Part shown: one piece after another, positions 18,201-29,700 of the stretch | How the letters are laid out: the number at the start of each line of letters is the position of its first letter | Position numbering within the stretch: the first letter of the stretch is position 1 | Assembly (NCBI GenBank): GCA_039919885.1 | Contig: JBDSEV010000064.1 | Location: 1-64,000 of the forward strand | Direction: 5' to 3' | DNA: 64,000 nucleotides | Source of the DNA: JACMLD01 sp039919885 | GTDB lineage: Bacteria > Bacteroidota > Bacteroidia > Chitinophagales > Chitinophagaceae | Program-made: the position numbers and the translations under genes | Notes under the pieces: model-generated | The model's input: the letters and a program-made list of their open reading frames with translations, nothing else | The model's database searches: none | Told to the model about the DNA's origin: nothing

Positions 18201-18725
18201 CTCAAAAAATATCTGGGCGTTAAAAGTCTGTGGCTGCGGAAAGCAGTAGCTATTGAAATGCTAAAAAATAAACTACCTGTTGCCGCGCCGGTGTGGGAGG
18301 CCATAGCTGCAGATAAAGAAACGCGCCGCAGCCTCTACACTGATCTGGGGGAATTAAAAAAAAGCAATCTTTTCCCTGCGCGCTTCCTCACACAGGCTGC
18401 ATTTGCAGAAAGCGACCTGTACGCAATAGCAACGGATGAAACTGACTGCAGTAACTTTTCTTTCGTTGCAAAAAAATCCGCTTTGTACAATGGAAAAGTA
18501 TATGTTTTTTACCTTTATAAGATTGTATTTGAAGAAGCAAACGGTCCGGAATCTTACCTGGGTATAGCCGGCGGATACAGCAATAGTGGCAAAGGGTTGG
18601 ATGCCCTAACAGATGTTACCGGCATTTATTACAATATGAAATTTGATCCAAAAATGACAACCAGGCTGCTACGGGAATATATTGAACAGTACGAAAAAAA
18701 TCAAAAGGAAGCGGTCGCCGAATAA
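15249..18725 (+). CDS. Secreted TraB/GumN-domain protein with a long unknown C-terminal region
   Basis: 1158 residues with an N-terminal signal peptide (MNLNRTCRSILWLLLISTC, cleavage near TYSQP). Residues about 28-290 are a TraB/GumN domain: LLWRISGHG, the GTMHL motif near residue 44 and AIGAAHLPGDSG near residue 263, the two conserved Gly/His blocks. This fold is related to Tiki-type metalloproteases (family knowledge); the activity of bacterial members is mostly unproven. The remaining 870 residues contain segments with repeated short beta and helical units, including helix pairs after residue 750 that resemble HEAT-like repeats, but I do not recognise a named domain. Most TraB/GumN proteins are about 300 residues, so the extension is unusual. 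The gene has its own terminator and seems monocistronic. Confidence 0.8.
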   Translation: MNLNRTCRSILWLLLISTCTYSQPLPKTLLWRISGHGLQKPSYLYGTMHLNDKRLFKFGDSVYHAIEQSEGLAIEVNPDEMAGYYANQLFDQVQKTQKLTDVLKNEDFRKYDDALSKKFKKPAGEITTADIVKEKNKWMTDYLEKGEMPTFVDAYLYNIARRQGKWVGGIEDIADQAGLLEDMVDKSDIEYLLAGEAASGKTATNHVLEQMIDVYTSQDIEALNFLLNGHTSAANRDRLLIRRNVKMARRIDSLSSLRTMFLAIGAAHLPGDSGVIYLLRQRGFTVAPVYSSATIDEKDYHFKEVKIPWYPVTDAQGLYEVMMPGNPATIKLNGLIEMKFLMDIFNMAGYCSMAVVSSFNFTEKDSIYNGMAARMFQTSKAPPSKIIINDGVEGREFIQQKKGANLRAQIFLRNKILYCCFMSALQPANLLSADANKFFSSLSMKQAIPGATTGGVFTDSIMGISFTTPTPVTYNEKLSNPSDNGWKISAFTGTDPATGVVIVLYSREVMPGKFVSADSVIYNDFSVNLKKQYRFFQQNDKWVDGFRMERISGRHQLQPGLFVNALNILKNGRSIILVTISDSANLHAPATDSIFSTLRFIDHSPVNWQIQTAGDNLFSSRAPGPWRFSADDNGGKSHYYAYDTSTAITYSVIPDTLSKYYWAESDSAYWKYRIANNIGADTLVEQANIANGNVTGVELLLKEPQNETRYKRVRLLKSGDKLYKLFVSAEKSFLYNSSSNDFFNGFRLNGGEPGNTFILLPKTALLLAGLAGSDSTERSNAFNLLATAPFTERDSSLLQAALFKPYTSPYDTSRSTSINEALAGRLAALNLPGTITFVRNSYNSFSEHADTLKELCLYLLAKQHSKQSYTALADLIAGSAPRYHFGYLLTGTLADSLSLTASIYPALQQLAADTVHATSIARLANQLIDSGYIKAEVVKSAAKDFTGAAVTLLPALLKHDMTDYGIYQLVTLLGTLHTAAANDVLKKYLGVKSLWLRKAVAIEMLKNKLPVAAPVWEAIAADKETRRSLYTDLGELKKSNLFPARFLTQAAFAESDLYAIATDETDCSNFSFVAKKSALYNGKVYVFYLYKIVFEEANGPESYLGIAGGYSNSGKGLDALTDVTGIYYNMKFDPKMTTRLLREYIEQYEKNQKEAVAE

Positions 18726-18756
18726 AACATTTATCTTTCACCTCATTTATATTTTG

Positions 18757-18787
18757 TCCCGGTTGCGAAAGTGACCGGGATTTTTTT
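18757..18787 (+). terminator. Hairpin terminator after the TraB-domain gene (repeat copy 2)
   Basis: The same 24 bases as at 14959-14982 (10-bp stem, GAAA loop) followed by seven T, 31 bases after the stop codon. The remaining part of the gap up to 19101 shows no gene or clear motif. Confidence 0.88.
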
Positions 18788-19101
18788 ATGCTTGCTACCT
18801 GCATGCTGCGCATCATCCATCATTCAAAATATGTTGGGAAGAAAAGAAATGTTTTTTCAATCACATCGCAGCCAGGTGATCACGAATGCATTCTGTCCAC
18901 ACCAGCAGTTGGCGAACCGGCCAGATTAAAAAACGTTTTGTTCTCGGGGTTTTCATCATAACTGAAAAATGCAGATGGTATAATTTCATTTTAGTAACCA
19001 GGGAAGACGTAAAAAAAATAAAGAGGCAAGTTCAACATTTCATCGGGTTGATGCCTGCCCGCTTCTTAGCATAAAACATTTACAAGCATTAAACACGGTC
19101 T

Positions 19102-20700
19102 ATGATGAAGTATAAAATTCTATTGTATTTGTTTTTTTTGTGTGCGGCAGGTACACGCGGGTACGCGCAAAACAAAATTTACCAGATAAAAGCGGATACC
19201 GTCCGCATCTTTAACAATTGCGATACAGCGGAACTCGTGCTTGAAAATCGCACGCGTGCAGTGCTTAATGGCGTGCTCACCAATAAAGGGGACGGCATTA
19301 CTGAGTTTAGGAAAGTAATGACGAACCTGGGCGACAGCCTCTACATAATAGGCGGCGATACGCTCAATGCTGCCGGTTTACACAAAAATATTTATAACGC
19401 CAACGGCTCAATAGTAACCGACAGGGTGATAGATGGTAACGGGAAAAATATCCAGTTTCGCGGTAACAAGAGCTATTTGATTGCGAATATCAAAGCGCCC
19501 GTGGTTCTTTCGGCCCAGCCAGCAGACAGCTTATCGCTGGACCTTATTAACAATGGACCCACGGTTTCCTACACCGGTCTTGTAGTGAGAGGCAGCGGCT
19601 GCGATGCAGGTATTCGGCTGGTTTCTGACTCTGCCGGAACCTGCACGGAACTACAGAACATTGATTTCGCCACATTAAGACCGAGAAAAGATTCATGGCT
19701 TACCAATATAGACCCTTCGCGCAGCGACAAAACTTTGCTGGGGCGAATTCAACTGGAAACATTTAATAACATCGCTGATTATTCCGCCTTAAAATTTGCA
19801 ATAAAATCTGATACCGTCGTTTATAAAGATGGCGCTTACGTATTGTATACGCCTGGCAAAGCAGGTGGATACACGCCTTATCCCGTAATGTCGATCAATC
19901 CTTCTTTTAAACATCCTGTTCAGGGGTATAATACAAAAATGCCCTGGGTGCAAATTAACGGCGGATTGTTTGTAGGCTATGGACGTAACTGGTATTTCAA
20001 TTCTAGAAATGCGCAGGATATTATTGCCAGTGTAGATGACGTGCCGGGGTATAAACAAGCTTTCTACGAGACGCGGTTTTCTGTGTATGCCGATAGCCTT
20101 CCGCTTAAAATTTATAAACTTCCAACGCTTAAAGCAAACGCATTTTTAACTTATTCACCCGACAAAACCGTAGAAGGAAACAATGTTGCTTTCGAATACA
20201 AGGACAGTGTGTATGAAGAGATCAGGACTTATATTTCTTTGCACGGATTGACAACGCCGTCAGATGCCGGGCTCAAAGAAAATATTTCTCTGTCGCAATT
20301 AAACAGCAATCAATTGCTAGGGCTCACTGTCAGGGATTTTAATTATAAAACAGACTTCAGTAAAACAAGGTACACGGGTTTGATAGCGCAAGAATTAAAA
20401 ATAGTCCTGCCCGAACTGGTATTGGGTATGGCGGGAAGCTACAGCATCGACTACGTAAAAATGGTTCCTTACTTACTGAAAGCAATGCAAGATCAGCAAA
20501 AGCAAATACGCCGTTTACAAATGCAGTCAGCGGCAGATGATGCGCAGCCCGATATACGGTTAATGCTTCAACAACTCCAGGAACAATTGTTAAAACAGCA
20601 ACAGGAAATAGCTGTATTGAAAGAGCAGCTGCATGATTCATTGATGATTGCCACTGTAAACACGGGCACTGACAAGACATGCCAAACCCGAAAATTGTAA
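19102..20700 (+). CDS. Secreted protein with C-terminal S74 (tail-fibre/endosialidase chaperone) autoprotease domain
   Basis: 532 residues with a signal peptide (MKYKILLYLFFLCAAGTRG, cleavage near YAQN). The first part (about 25-150) carries beta-rich head-like sequence (LVLENRTRAVLNGVLTNKG). From about residue 385 lies an intramolecular chaperone domain: SDAGLKENI with Ser387 and Lys392 at the spacing of the Ser-Lys dyad of peptidase S74 domains, then TRYTGLIAQELK, the LPELV block and SIDYVKMVPYLLKAMQDQ. The C-terminus (about 460-520) is a coiled coil, as expected for a trimerising chaperone. In phages such domains fold and then release trimeric tail fibres; here the signal peptide indicates an exported protein. 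It lies 46 bases before the RHS gene and probably shares its transcript. Whether it assists the RHS protein is inference. Confidence 0.82.
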   Translation: MMKYKILLYLFFLCAAGTRGYAQNKIYQIKADTVRIFNNCDTAELVLENRTRAVLNGVLTNKGDGITEFRKVMTNLGDSLYIIGGDTLNAAGLHKNIYNANGSIVTDRVIDGNGKNIQFRGNKSYLIANIKAPVVLSAQPADSLSLDLINNGPTVSYTGLVVRGSGCDAGIRLVSDSAGTCTELQNIDFATLRPRKDSWLTNIDPSRSDKTLLGRIQLETFNNIADYSALKFAIKSDTVVYKDGAYVLYTPGKAGGYTPYPVMSINPSFKHPVQGYNTKMPWVQINGGLFVGYGRNWYFNSRNAQDIIASVDDVPGYKQAFYETRFSVYADSLPLKIYKLPTLKANAFLTYSPDKTVEGNNVAFEYKDSVYEEIRTYISLHGLTTPSDAGLKENISLSQLNSNQLLGLTVRDFNYKTDFSKTRYTGLIAQELKIVLPELVLGMAGSYSIDYVKMVPYLLKAMQDQQKQIRRLQMQSAADDAQPDIRLMLQQLQEQLLKQQQEIAVLKEQLHDSLMIATVNTGTDKTCQTRKL

Positions 20701-20746
20701 AGTCGTCGGATTTAGCATTCAATACACGATTTAGGATAAACTACCA

Positions 20747-23700
20747 ATGCCTAGTATGACGCATCAATGCAGCACCATTTATTTTTTTATAAGGAGAAGG
20801 GCAGTACAATTGTTCCTCGTCCTGCTTGTATGCTGTAACATGGCGGAGGCCCAAACGGAAAAATATATCCAGTCATTGACTGGTCCCATAAAGGCAGGTG
20901 ATACCTGCGTAGTAATGGATGATAAGTTTACCAATTCATTGGAGTGGGGGGGCATCGCCAGGAATTGGTCTGTCAACAACCTGCTAACATTTGAACTACG
21001 CTACGATACTTCAGCCAACTATCTTACTAAAAATTTCAGTTGTAAGCTGGAAATGGATGTTGAATACGAAACATCCGATCATGTAAAGCAGCAATTAAAA
21101 AATATCGTACTGCAAGTTGCTTTCGATTCAGCCGCCGGAAGCGTGCACCAGGGCATCGCATTTTATAAATTTATGGGTGGCCACCGGGTAAAGATTAGTG
21201 TAAAAAAGATCAGCAGTGAAGAATGGGGGAAAAAACTTCCGCCGGCTTTCCGGATCAAAAATGAAATTTTCATTGACCGCGCTTACACCATCAATCCCAC
21301 AATTTCAGCGACCAATGTGATGGTGTCCAATACTGCTGCTGAAACTGTTACGACAGGCTCCGCCAGAAGCAAGAAAAATCTTTCGGCACGCACTGAATCA
21401 GCCAGGAGTGGTCAACAGTATACCCTCAGCTGGGATCCGCACGATGCCGGTCTGCAGGGCTTCAGCGAATATGATTTAGAATGGACTTTTTATGATGAAG
21501 GAAGTGCAGTAGCCAAAAATTTCGCGACTGGCAATTTCATTTTAAGCGATGCATCGTTGGAAACATTGTTTAGAAATAACAGTAGTCGTGTTACCATTGG
21601 GCTGCCTGCTTACCAATTAAATTTGCTCTATAATGCAGGCTGGGTATTCCATCGGGTAAGAGGTGTTCGGTTCAATGCGGCATCCGGCGTTAGGGAGGAG
21701 GGTATTTGGAGTTATGCCGGCAGTTACCCGGGTGGATGGGGCGTTATACCAGTATCAGCACACGAAGAATACTTGAACTGGCAGTACAGCAGGTCTTTTG
21801 CAGAAGAAGGCAAACGAAAAGAAGTGATCAGCTATTTTGACGGCAGTTTCCGGAACCGCCAATCGGTAACACTTAACAACGACGTAACCGGAAGCCTTGC
21901 CATTGTGCAGGAAAAAATTTTTGATGCGCAGGGCCGCGATGCAGTAAGTATTTTGCCGGCACCTACGGAAGAAACCACCATTCATTATTTCCGGAATTTT
22001 AACAGCAGCGCAATCACGGGTAAGCCATACAAGTTTACAGATATTGGTAATGCTGCGGCTTGCGTTCAGTCGCCTGCAGCAATGAGCAGCCTCACCGGTG
22101 CTTCGCAATACTATTCCGGAAGCAATCCAAAGAAGGATGATAATAGTAACCAGTTTTATTTTACAAAGTACATCCCCGATGCGCAGGGCTATCCCTTTGC
22201 AGTCACACAATTTACGCCGGACAATACCAACCGGATTCGTACGCAGGGTAACGTGGGCGCCGTTTATCAGCCAGGCAAAAACACGGAAGCAGATCATACT
22301 ACTCAATATTTTTATGGCAAGCCCCAACAGGATGAACTGGACCGGCTATTCGGAAACGAAGCTGGCAACGCAAGTCATTTCCTGAAAAATATGGTAACAG
22401 ATGCAAACGGGCAAACAAGTGTATCCTACATAAATGCTTCAGGAAAAACCATTGCTACCGCACTGGCGGGTAAAACGCCGGATAACCTGCAACCCCTTGC
22501 CGCTTACCAATTAAAAAACGAAGCAGTTGTTACCACATTAACAAGCAGCGATAACATTATTAGGGATGCTGCTAATTTATCGCTAACGTACAACGGCACT
22601 TTCCTGGCAGCTGCCACCGGATCTTTTACGCTGGAATATGAGTTTACACCATTTAGTTTACAAGTGCTATATGGACTGCAGAATGAAAAAATATGTGCTG
22701 ACTGCTATTACGATTTGGGGATTCGGGTAACGGACAACTGTGGCAACCTGTTGCAGGATTTTACAAACGAAGCAGTGTTTACTGAAAAAACTACCTGCGA
22801 TCCAATGCCTACAAAGCAGGTAGGACAATTAGCAGTAACTATTGAAAAACCGGGTGAATACAATATTACATATGAGCTAAAGCTTAGCCGCAAAGCGATT
22901 GATTTTTATACGGGTCAGTTGCTCGTTCAAAACCTTTCATTAAAAACTGAAATGGATTTTAAACGGGATTATATCCACGGAATAAACATTAGCGGGTGCT
23001 ATAGTAATTGCGCAACCTGTGTTGCTGACCTCGGAACCGAACAGGATTATGTTGGAAAGATGACGGTGGTGCTGCAGCAAAACGAACTTGTAGCGAACGC
23101 GGAAGATATTGCCTGGATGAAAACGACCTATCAACAATTACTCGCAGAATGTGCTTTGTTACAGGAAGGCTGCGGCAAAACCGATCTACCCTGTGAAGAA
23201 CAAACCCGGCAAATAAGGGATGATGTGGGCCTGGGCGGACAATATATGTTGTATGATCCTGCTACCAATGTATTTATAGAACGGGATATTAATGTTTTTC
23301 TGTTAAACAAAGCTGCTTTAACGCAGGCTGTTACGGTAGACGGTTCTGCAAGAATTTTAAACGATTTAACGGAAGCAGAACTTATCCGCTACTGGCAGGA
23401 CAGCTGGGCAGATTTTTTACTTCCTTTCCACCCGGAAAATAAACTCAACTGTTTTTTGAATGATTGCGGTAAGAATGCAGGGATCGAAATTTACGACAGG
23501 GATTTTGCCAATACCGAGGACGCGGTACTTGCAAGATTAAAAAGGTTTTGGTTTGATGATGATTACATATCGGTAGTTAATAACGATCCTTATTTTGGTG
23601 CAGGTGCGGAAGGTGTTGGCAAAAAAATCGCTTTTATAAACAGCCTGTCAGATTACAAAGCAACAGGAATGGATATTATGTCTTTTGTTCGCTGGCAGGT

Positions 23701-26700
23701 CTATTGCCAACCGCCGAACGCCCAGGCAGCTCAACCGGCAGCCCTGACGCCATGCCCGAGGACGGATTTGTGCAACCGGTCGCAGGATGAATGGGCGTTG
23801 TTTAGCGTATTGTATCTTTCTGCCAGGCAGGAAATAAAGAATAAGAACACCACGTGCAACAGCAATCAGCTTTTTCCGGATCCTGCAACACTAATGGATC
23901 CGGTTGTTAATGGCGCTGGTGCAGCGCTCAGCTGTACGGATCTGCATTTTTTTACGATCTCAAATAGCAATGGCGTTCTTTCTATTGAATACAACGGCGT
24001 CGAAAAAATGGCCAGGGATGTAACTGTTCAGTACGTTGCTGTTAACGGCGCCACAGTTACCAATGCGGGATCAGTGGTTTTTGCGGCCGGATCGGGTACG
24101 GGCACAATTCAAACTGCCGGCGCTGCGCCGGATTTGCTGTACAGTATTGATTACGCAAGGTGTGATGTTCAGCACCCTTATTTTACCAAAGCGAGACGTA
24201 ACTACAATGGAATTAATACAGCAACGCTGGTTGCACAGATAGCAAATAAAAGTAAAGATCAGCTTAATACCGCGGCTACCGGTGCTATGACTTCGGAATG
24301 CAATGAAAGCTGCGAACAAGGCGCAGACGCCTGGATGAAAAAATTGGAAGGATGCAACCTGGCGCTTGATGCTGCGGAATACCAGGAATTGCGGGACGGG
24401 TTAGTAGCCGTTTGCAAAAGCAGCTGTCTTTTTAATGTTTCTGATCATCCTTTTGGCGCAAGCAGCACCCCTTTAGCCACTTCAAATGGCGATAAAGATT
24501 TTAGCGAAGTTTTGATCAGGGTGCTTGGAACGTCCAGGTTTTCTACGGTCTGCAATGATTTGTTATTGGACTACCCGCTACCGATAAGTGTAACGCCCTT
24601 GTACACAAACGAAATAGTGCGCACGCCCAGCACCTGCGCTTATAATAAATTAAAATCCTGGCAGACATCGTATATAGCCACCGTTGGCTATAGCAGCTTG
24701 ATGGATTTTGTTCAGCACACCATCGATCATTTATTCAACCTCACGGATTCGGAAGTAAGCAGTTTGTTGGCCGCTTATGAAAATAAATGCGTAACACCGA
24801 AGCCAATCCGCTTGCCTGCCTCGCTCAGCTGTACCGATGCGCAGCAAAAAACCTGCCTCAACTGTACGGAAATTCAGGATGAGTCACTGAATTTCGCTGC
24901 TGCATACGCCTATGTAAAACCCACTGATCCTGATTATTACGGGCTGCTCGCTAAATATATAAATCGAAAATATAATTTCAACATTTCATCAACAGATGTC
25001 TACGGGTCAATGCAACGTTGTGTAACCGCCGGGCCTGTACAAGACAGTATAAGCTGCGACGCATTATCATCGGCCTGGAGCAGCTTTGAACAACTTAAAC
25101 CGGATTACGGCAGCAATCCCAATAGTTTTCCTGCCGCGGATAGTTTGTATAGCATGCAGCTCGTTTTGTGGCTCAACACAACATTAAACCGCAACCTGAA
25201 TTTTGATTATTACCAGGCGCTGGCCCGTAAATGCGAATTTACTTTTCATTATCCTTCACCGTTGCCAGCGGTGCCTTGCGATAGTAATTTGTATGACTTG
25301 AATTGCCCGCCGCAATTTATTACCTGCTGTCAGCCTTTTGAAGAACTGGAAAAATTTAAAAAAGTATTTCCTGATACGGTGAATGCACGGCTGCTGGCGT
25401 TGTACTTTTCATTGCAACGTTCGCAATGGTGTGCCGCGGTAAACCTACCCAACATTGATTACAGAATGGCCTATGATACCATCGTTGCATATTTTAACAA
25501 TTTCAAATTGGCCAGTGCGTATACGATCACAGTGCGTCCCGATTCATTGCTCAATTATAGGGCAGACAACGACGGTAGTTGTGTTACCACCGCACTTAGT
25601 TTCATGGCAAATCCGTATAACCCCGGCATTGCACTGTATGCTGTTTGCAATCGTCCATTGCAGCCTGTCTTGCCACTTGATTCAAACAGCTGCATTAACC
25701 AGCAGATTGCCGTTGCGCTGGGCAATGCGCACAGCGATTACCTGGATTATGTGCAGGAAGTAAAACGTGATTACCGCGAAGCCTATTATACAAAATGTTT
25801 GAGCATCCGGCCACAATTAAAACTTTCCGCCACGTACAACCAGCCGCTTGAATACCATTATACTTTATATTATTACGACCAGGCGGGAAATCTCGTAAAA
25901 ACCATTCCACCCGCGGGCGTTCAGCCAGTAGATGAAATGCCCGGAGGAAGTGCCAACCTGGAGCGGACAAAAAACTTTCGGCTGGCCGATAAAAACTACT
26001 GCTATGAGTACGGCGATGCTCCTTTCATGAACGGAAATGCCAGCATTACTGTTGCGGATGCACCTGCCATTCAGCAAAACAGCCAGCCCTTTACCGTGGA
26101 AGCATTTGTAAACTTCAGCAGTTTGAGCAGCACGCAAACCATATTGCAGAAGCAATCGGTGAATATAGTTGACAGTAAAACGGACGGGTATAAAATCTAC
26201 CTGGATAACGGGCGCCTGAAATGCGACCTGTCTGCACATGGCGAGGAAGCATGGACACAGCTACTCAGTAAACTGGAGCCGTACCAATTTCCGCCTTATT
26301 ATTCCCCTCCTGTTGCGCCGGTAATGGTACGCAGCAAAATAGCGGTCTCGGTACAACGAAAATTATACCGTTCGTTAACAGCCCAGATCACCAGTGATAT
26401 CAGTAGCCTGTTGGTTACAGGGCAATGGACACATATTGCTGTAACAAATACCGGTAACTGGGCCAATCCTTTGCGCATATATATTAACGGTAGCCTGGTG
26501 AACACGGAGCTGCTGGCAGACGATTATGACTACACGCCTTCTAATTCCCCGCCCATCAGCGCCGCAGAAGCTGCAGCTGGCACCGCCTTACTGAACTTTA
26601 CTTATGCGGCTTCCACCATACCGTTGACGGTAAACAACAGTTCAGCTGCCGACCTTGTCATCGGCAGCCAGGGAAACGGATTACACGGAAGTATTAAACA

Positions 26701-29700
26701 GGTAAGAATATATAACCGCGCCTTGCCTGTAGCCGAGGTGCGTAGCAATGCCTACAATGCATGCCTGGTGCCGCAGAGTGAAGGCAACCTGGTGTTATGG
26801 TTGCCCTTAAATAAAGAAACCGTGGTTGCCGGTAGTCTGGACAGGATAAACCAGTTGCCCACTGTAAATGCAGGTACGGTCTTCAGCGATTTATACCAGC
26901 CGGTATACCCAAACCACCGGCTGCCTACGCATTACTATTACAACTCACTGAATGGGGTTAGCGCGCAGGTTAGTCCGGACGGTGGAAGCAGTAATTTCTG
27001 GTACGACTTACTGGGCAGGCTGGTCGTGTCACAACATAGCGAGCAAAAAATATCTTCACGCGGAGAGGCCAATAACAGGTATAGTTACACGAAGTATGAT
27101 GCCCTGGGCCGTGTTATTGAAGCCGGAGAGAAAACAGGTGCCGCCGTTATGACGGCAGCCATCGCCAAAACAGATCCTGTTGCAGCCGGGAGTGCTATCA
27201 ATAATTGGATGGCCAGTGCTACGGATCAACAGGTTACCCAGACTATCTACGACCAGGTGAACGGCTCAATTGTTACCAATACCGCCATTACCAGCAATCA
27301 GAACATCTACAATACTTCTCGCAAACGAGTGGTGGCTACTATTTTCCGGCAGTCCGTTACTGCATTGGCGGACTATAGCAATGCAACACATTACCAGTAT
27401 GATATTAATGGGAATGTAAAGCGGCTTTGGCAGGAACACAAAAAATCTGTAACCGGTACGCCTGTAAATCTGTTAAAAGATATACAATACAACTATGATC
27501 TTGTGAGTGGAAAAGTGAATGAGGTTGTCTACCAGAAAGGCAAAGGCGATCAATTCGTTTATAAATATGACTACGACCCGGACAACCGGCTTATAAAAGC
27601 GTACAGCGGCCGGGATTTCAACACCCTTCAGCAGGATGCCGGCTACCAGTATTACCTGCATGGCCCGCTGGCCCGCATTGAACTGGGTGACGCCTTGTCT
27701 GGAAGAATGGTGCAGGGCTGCGATTATGCGTATACGTTACAAGGCTGGCTGAAAGGAATGAACGGCGTGCAGATCGCGGTTGCTTCCGGCGGCGACAATG
27801 ACATGGGCGCCGATGGCAGTGCTGTTAATAAAAATGGAATTCACGCACAGGCGGGAAAGGATGCGCTGGCTTATACATTGGGGTACAACCAGGACGATTA
27901 CCTGCCCATCGGCGGCGCCGCAGCCGCTGCGTGGAGCATCCGGTATCAACACCCAACAATGGCAGGCAATGAAGCTACGGGCAAAGCATTGTTCAACGGG
28001 AATATCAGTCATGCGTCGTCTGGCATAGCCGGAATTGATAATGGCGCTACACATGGATACAGTTATGGCTATGATCAGCTGAACCGGCTTCGAGAAATGC
28101 GTGCACACAACCTGTCCTCGATCGCACCAAATGCCGGCTGGAACAATGGATCCATTACGGATGATTACCGGGAATCTTATACGTACGATGCCAATGGCAA
28201 CATCCTGACATTATTCCGGAACGGCACAACGGCCAATGCACGCAACCTTTCTATGGATGATCTTGCTTATCATTATTATTATTACACGCGCAACAATACG
28301 CGGAGAAACTATGTGCCTGGCCAACCGCTGCCGGCAGATGCCTGGGCGCTTACCAATCAACTGGCGCATGTAAAAGATGCGGTGCCTTCCGGCAATTATC
28401 CGTCGTCGAACAATACCGGGGAAAAAGACATCGACAACCAGGCCAATAACAATTATACTTATGATGGAATTGGTAACTTAGTAAAGGATAACGCGGAAGG
28501 GATAGCGAAGATTGGCTGGACGGTATATGGAAAAATCCAAAGCATTGATAAGACAGACGGAACCAGCATTGTTTACGACTATGATGCCTCTGGCAACAGG
28601 ATACAAAAGCAAACCGTTTCCGGTCGCGCCAAAACGATTACCAATTATGTGCGCGATGCACAGGGCAACCCGATTGGTGTTTACAGCTGGCAGGGAAGGG
28701 CAAATGCGGTACCTGCTGCGGGTGCACCCGGCAACGGCGTAAACGGGCAGACCTGGGATGAACAACATTTGTACGGCAGTAGCAGGCTGGGCATGTGGAA
28801 GCCCGATATAACGGTGCCGGTTGCACTAAATCCTTTAAACGATGCGGTGCAGGTGGGCAGCAAGCTCTTTGAATTGGCCAATCACCTGGGCAATGTAGTA
28901 GCTGTGATTTCTGATAAGAAAATAGCGGTTGCCACTGCCGGCGATCCGTTGCTAACCGATCACTATGCTGCCGAACTGATCAACGCGAATGATTACACGC
29001 CGTTTGGAATGCAAATGGTGGGTAGAAGTTTTAAGCTTTCGTCATCGGCTTACCGCTATGGTTTTAACGGTAAAGAGAATGATAACGAGCTGAAGGGGGA
29101 GGGAAACCAACAGGATTATGGGATGCGAATTTACGATCCAAGGTTGGGAAGGTTTTTGAGCGTGGATCCGATAACGGCTAAGTATCCGGAATTGACACCC
29201 TATCAGTTTAGTTCCAATAATCCTGTTTCAGGGGTGGATATGGATGGTTTAGAATGGTCACCAGCTGGGAAAGTGGGCATTTTTTCAATCGATGGTACTG
29301 CTGTTCAATTATATCCAAACAATCCGGCTGTAATCCAACAAGAAAAAGCCGATGCGCCGATGGTTCGTATGGGTCATCAAATCGCGCGCGCCAATAATCA
29401 CGCAACGTTTCTTGCGGCCCAATGGACTCCTAAAAATGAGTCTGAAAAGGAACGGCATGCAGCGCTAAAAGAAAGCTGGTATGATAGAGATGGTTATAAC
29501 GCTGACGGCAGTCCTACGCCTGCAACCAGGCTCATGCAGGATAAAACATGGAATGCTTTCGCTGATAATATTGCCCTGCCGGAATTGGAAGCATTGTCTG
29601 TACTGGACGGCGCTCCGGCCTTGCGCAGTTTTTTTAAGGCGGTAGGATTTCTTGAGAAGAAAGGATTTCAGAGGCTAGCTGAATCTGGAACAATTAATCC

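Noticed and set aside
18886..19074. A 62-residue reading frame between the TraB and S74 genes
   Set aside because: No signal, no domain, no ribosome binding site; composition like non-coding DNA.
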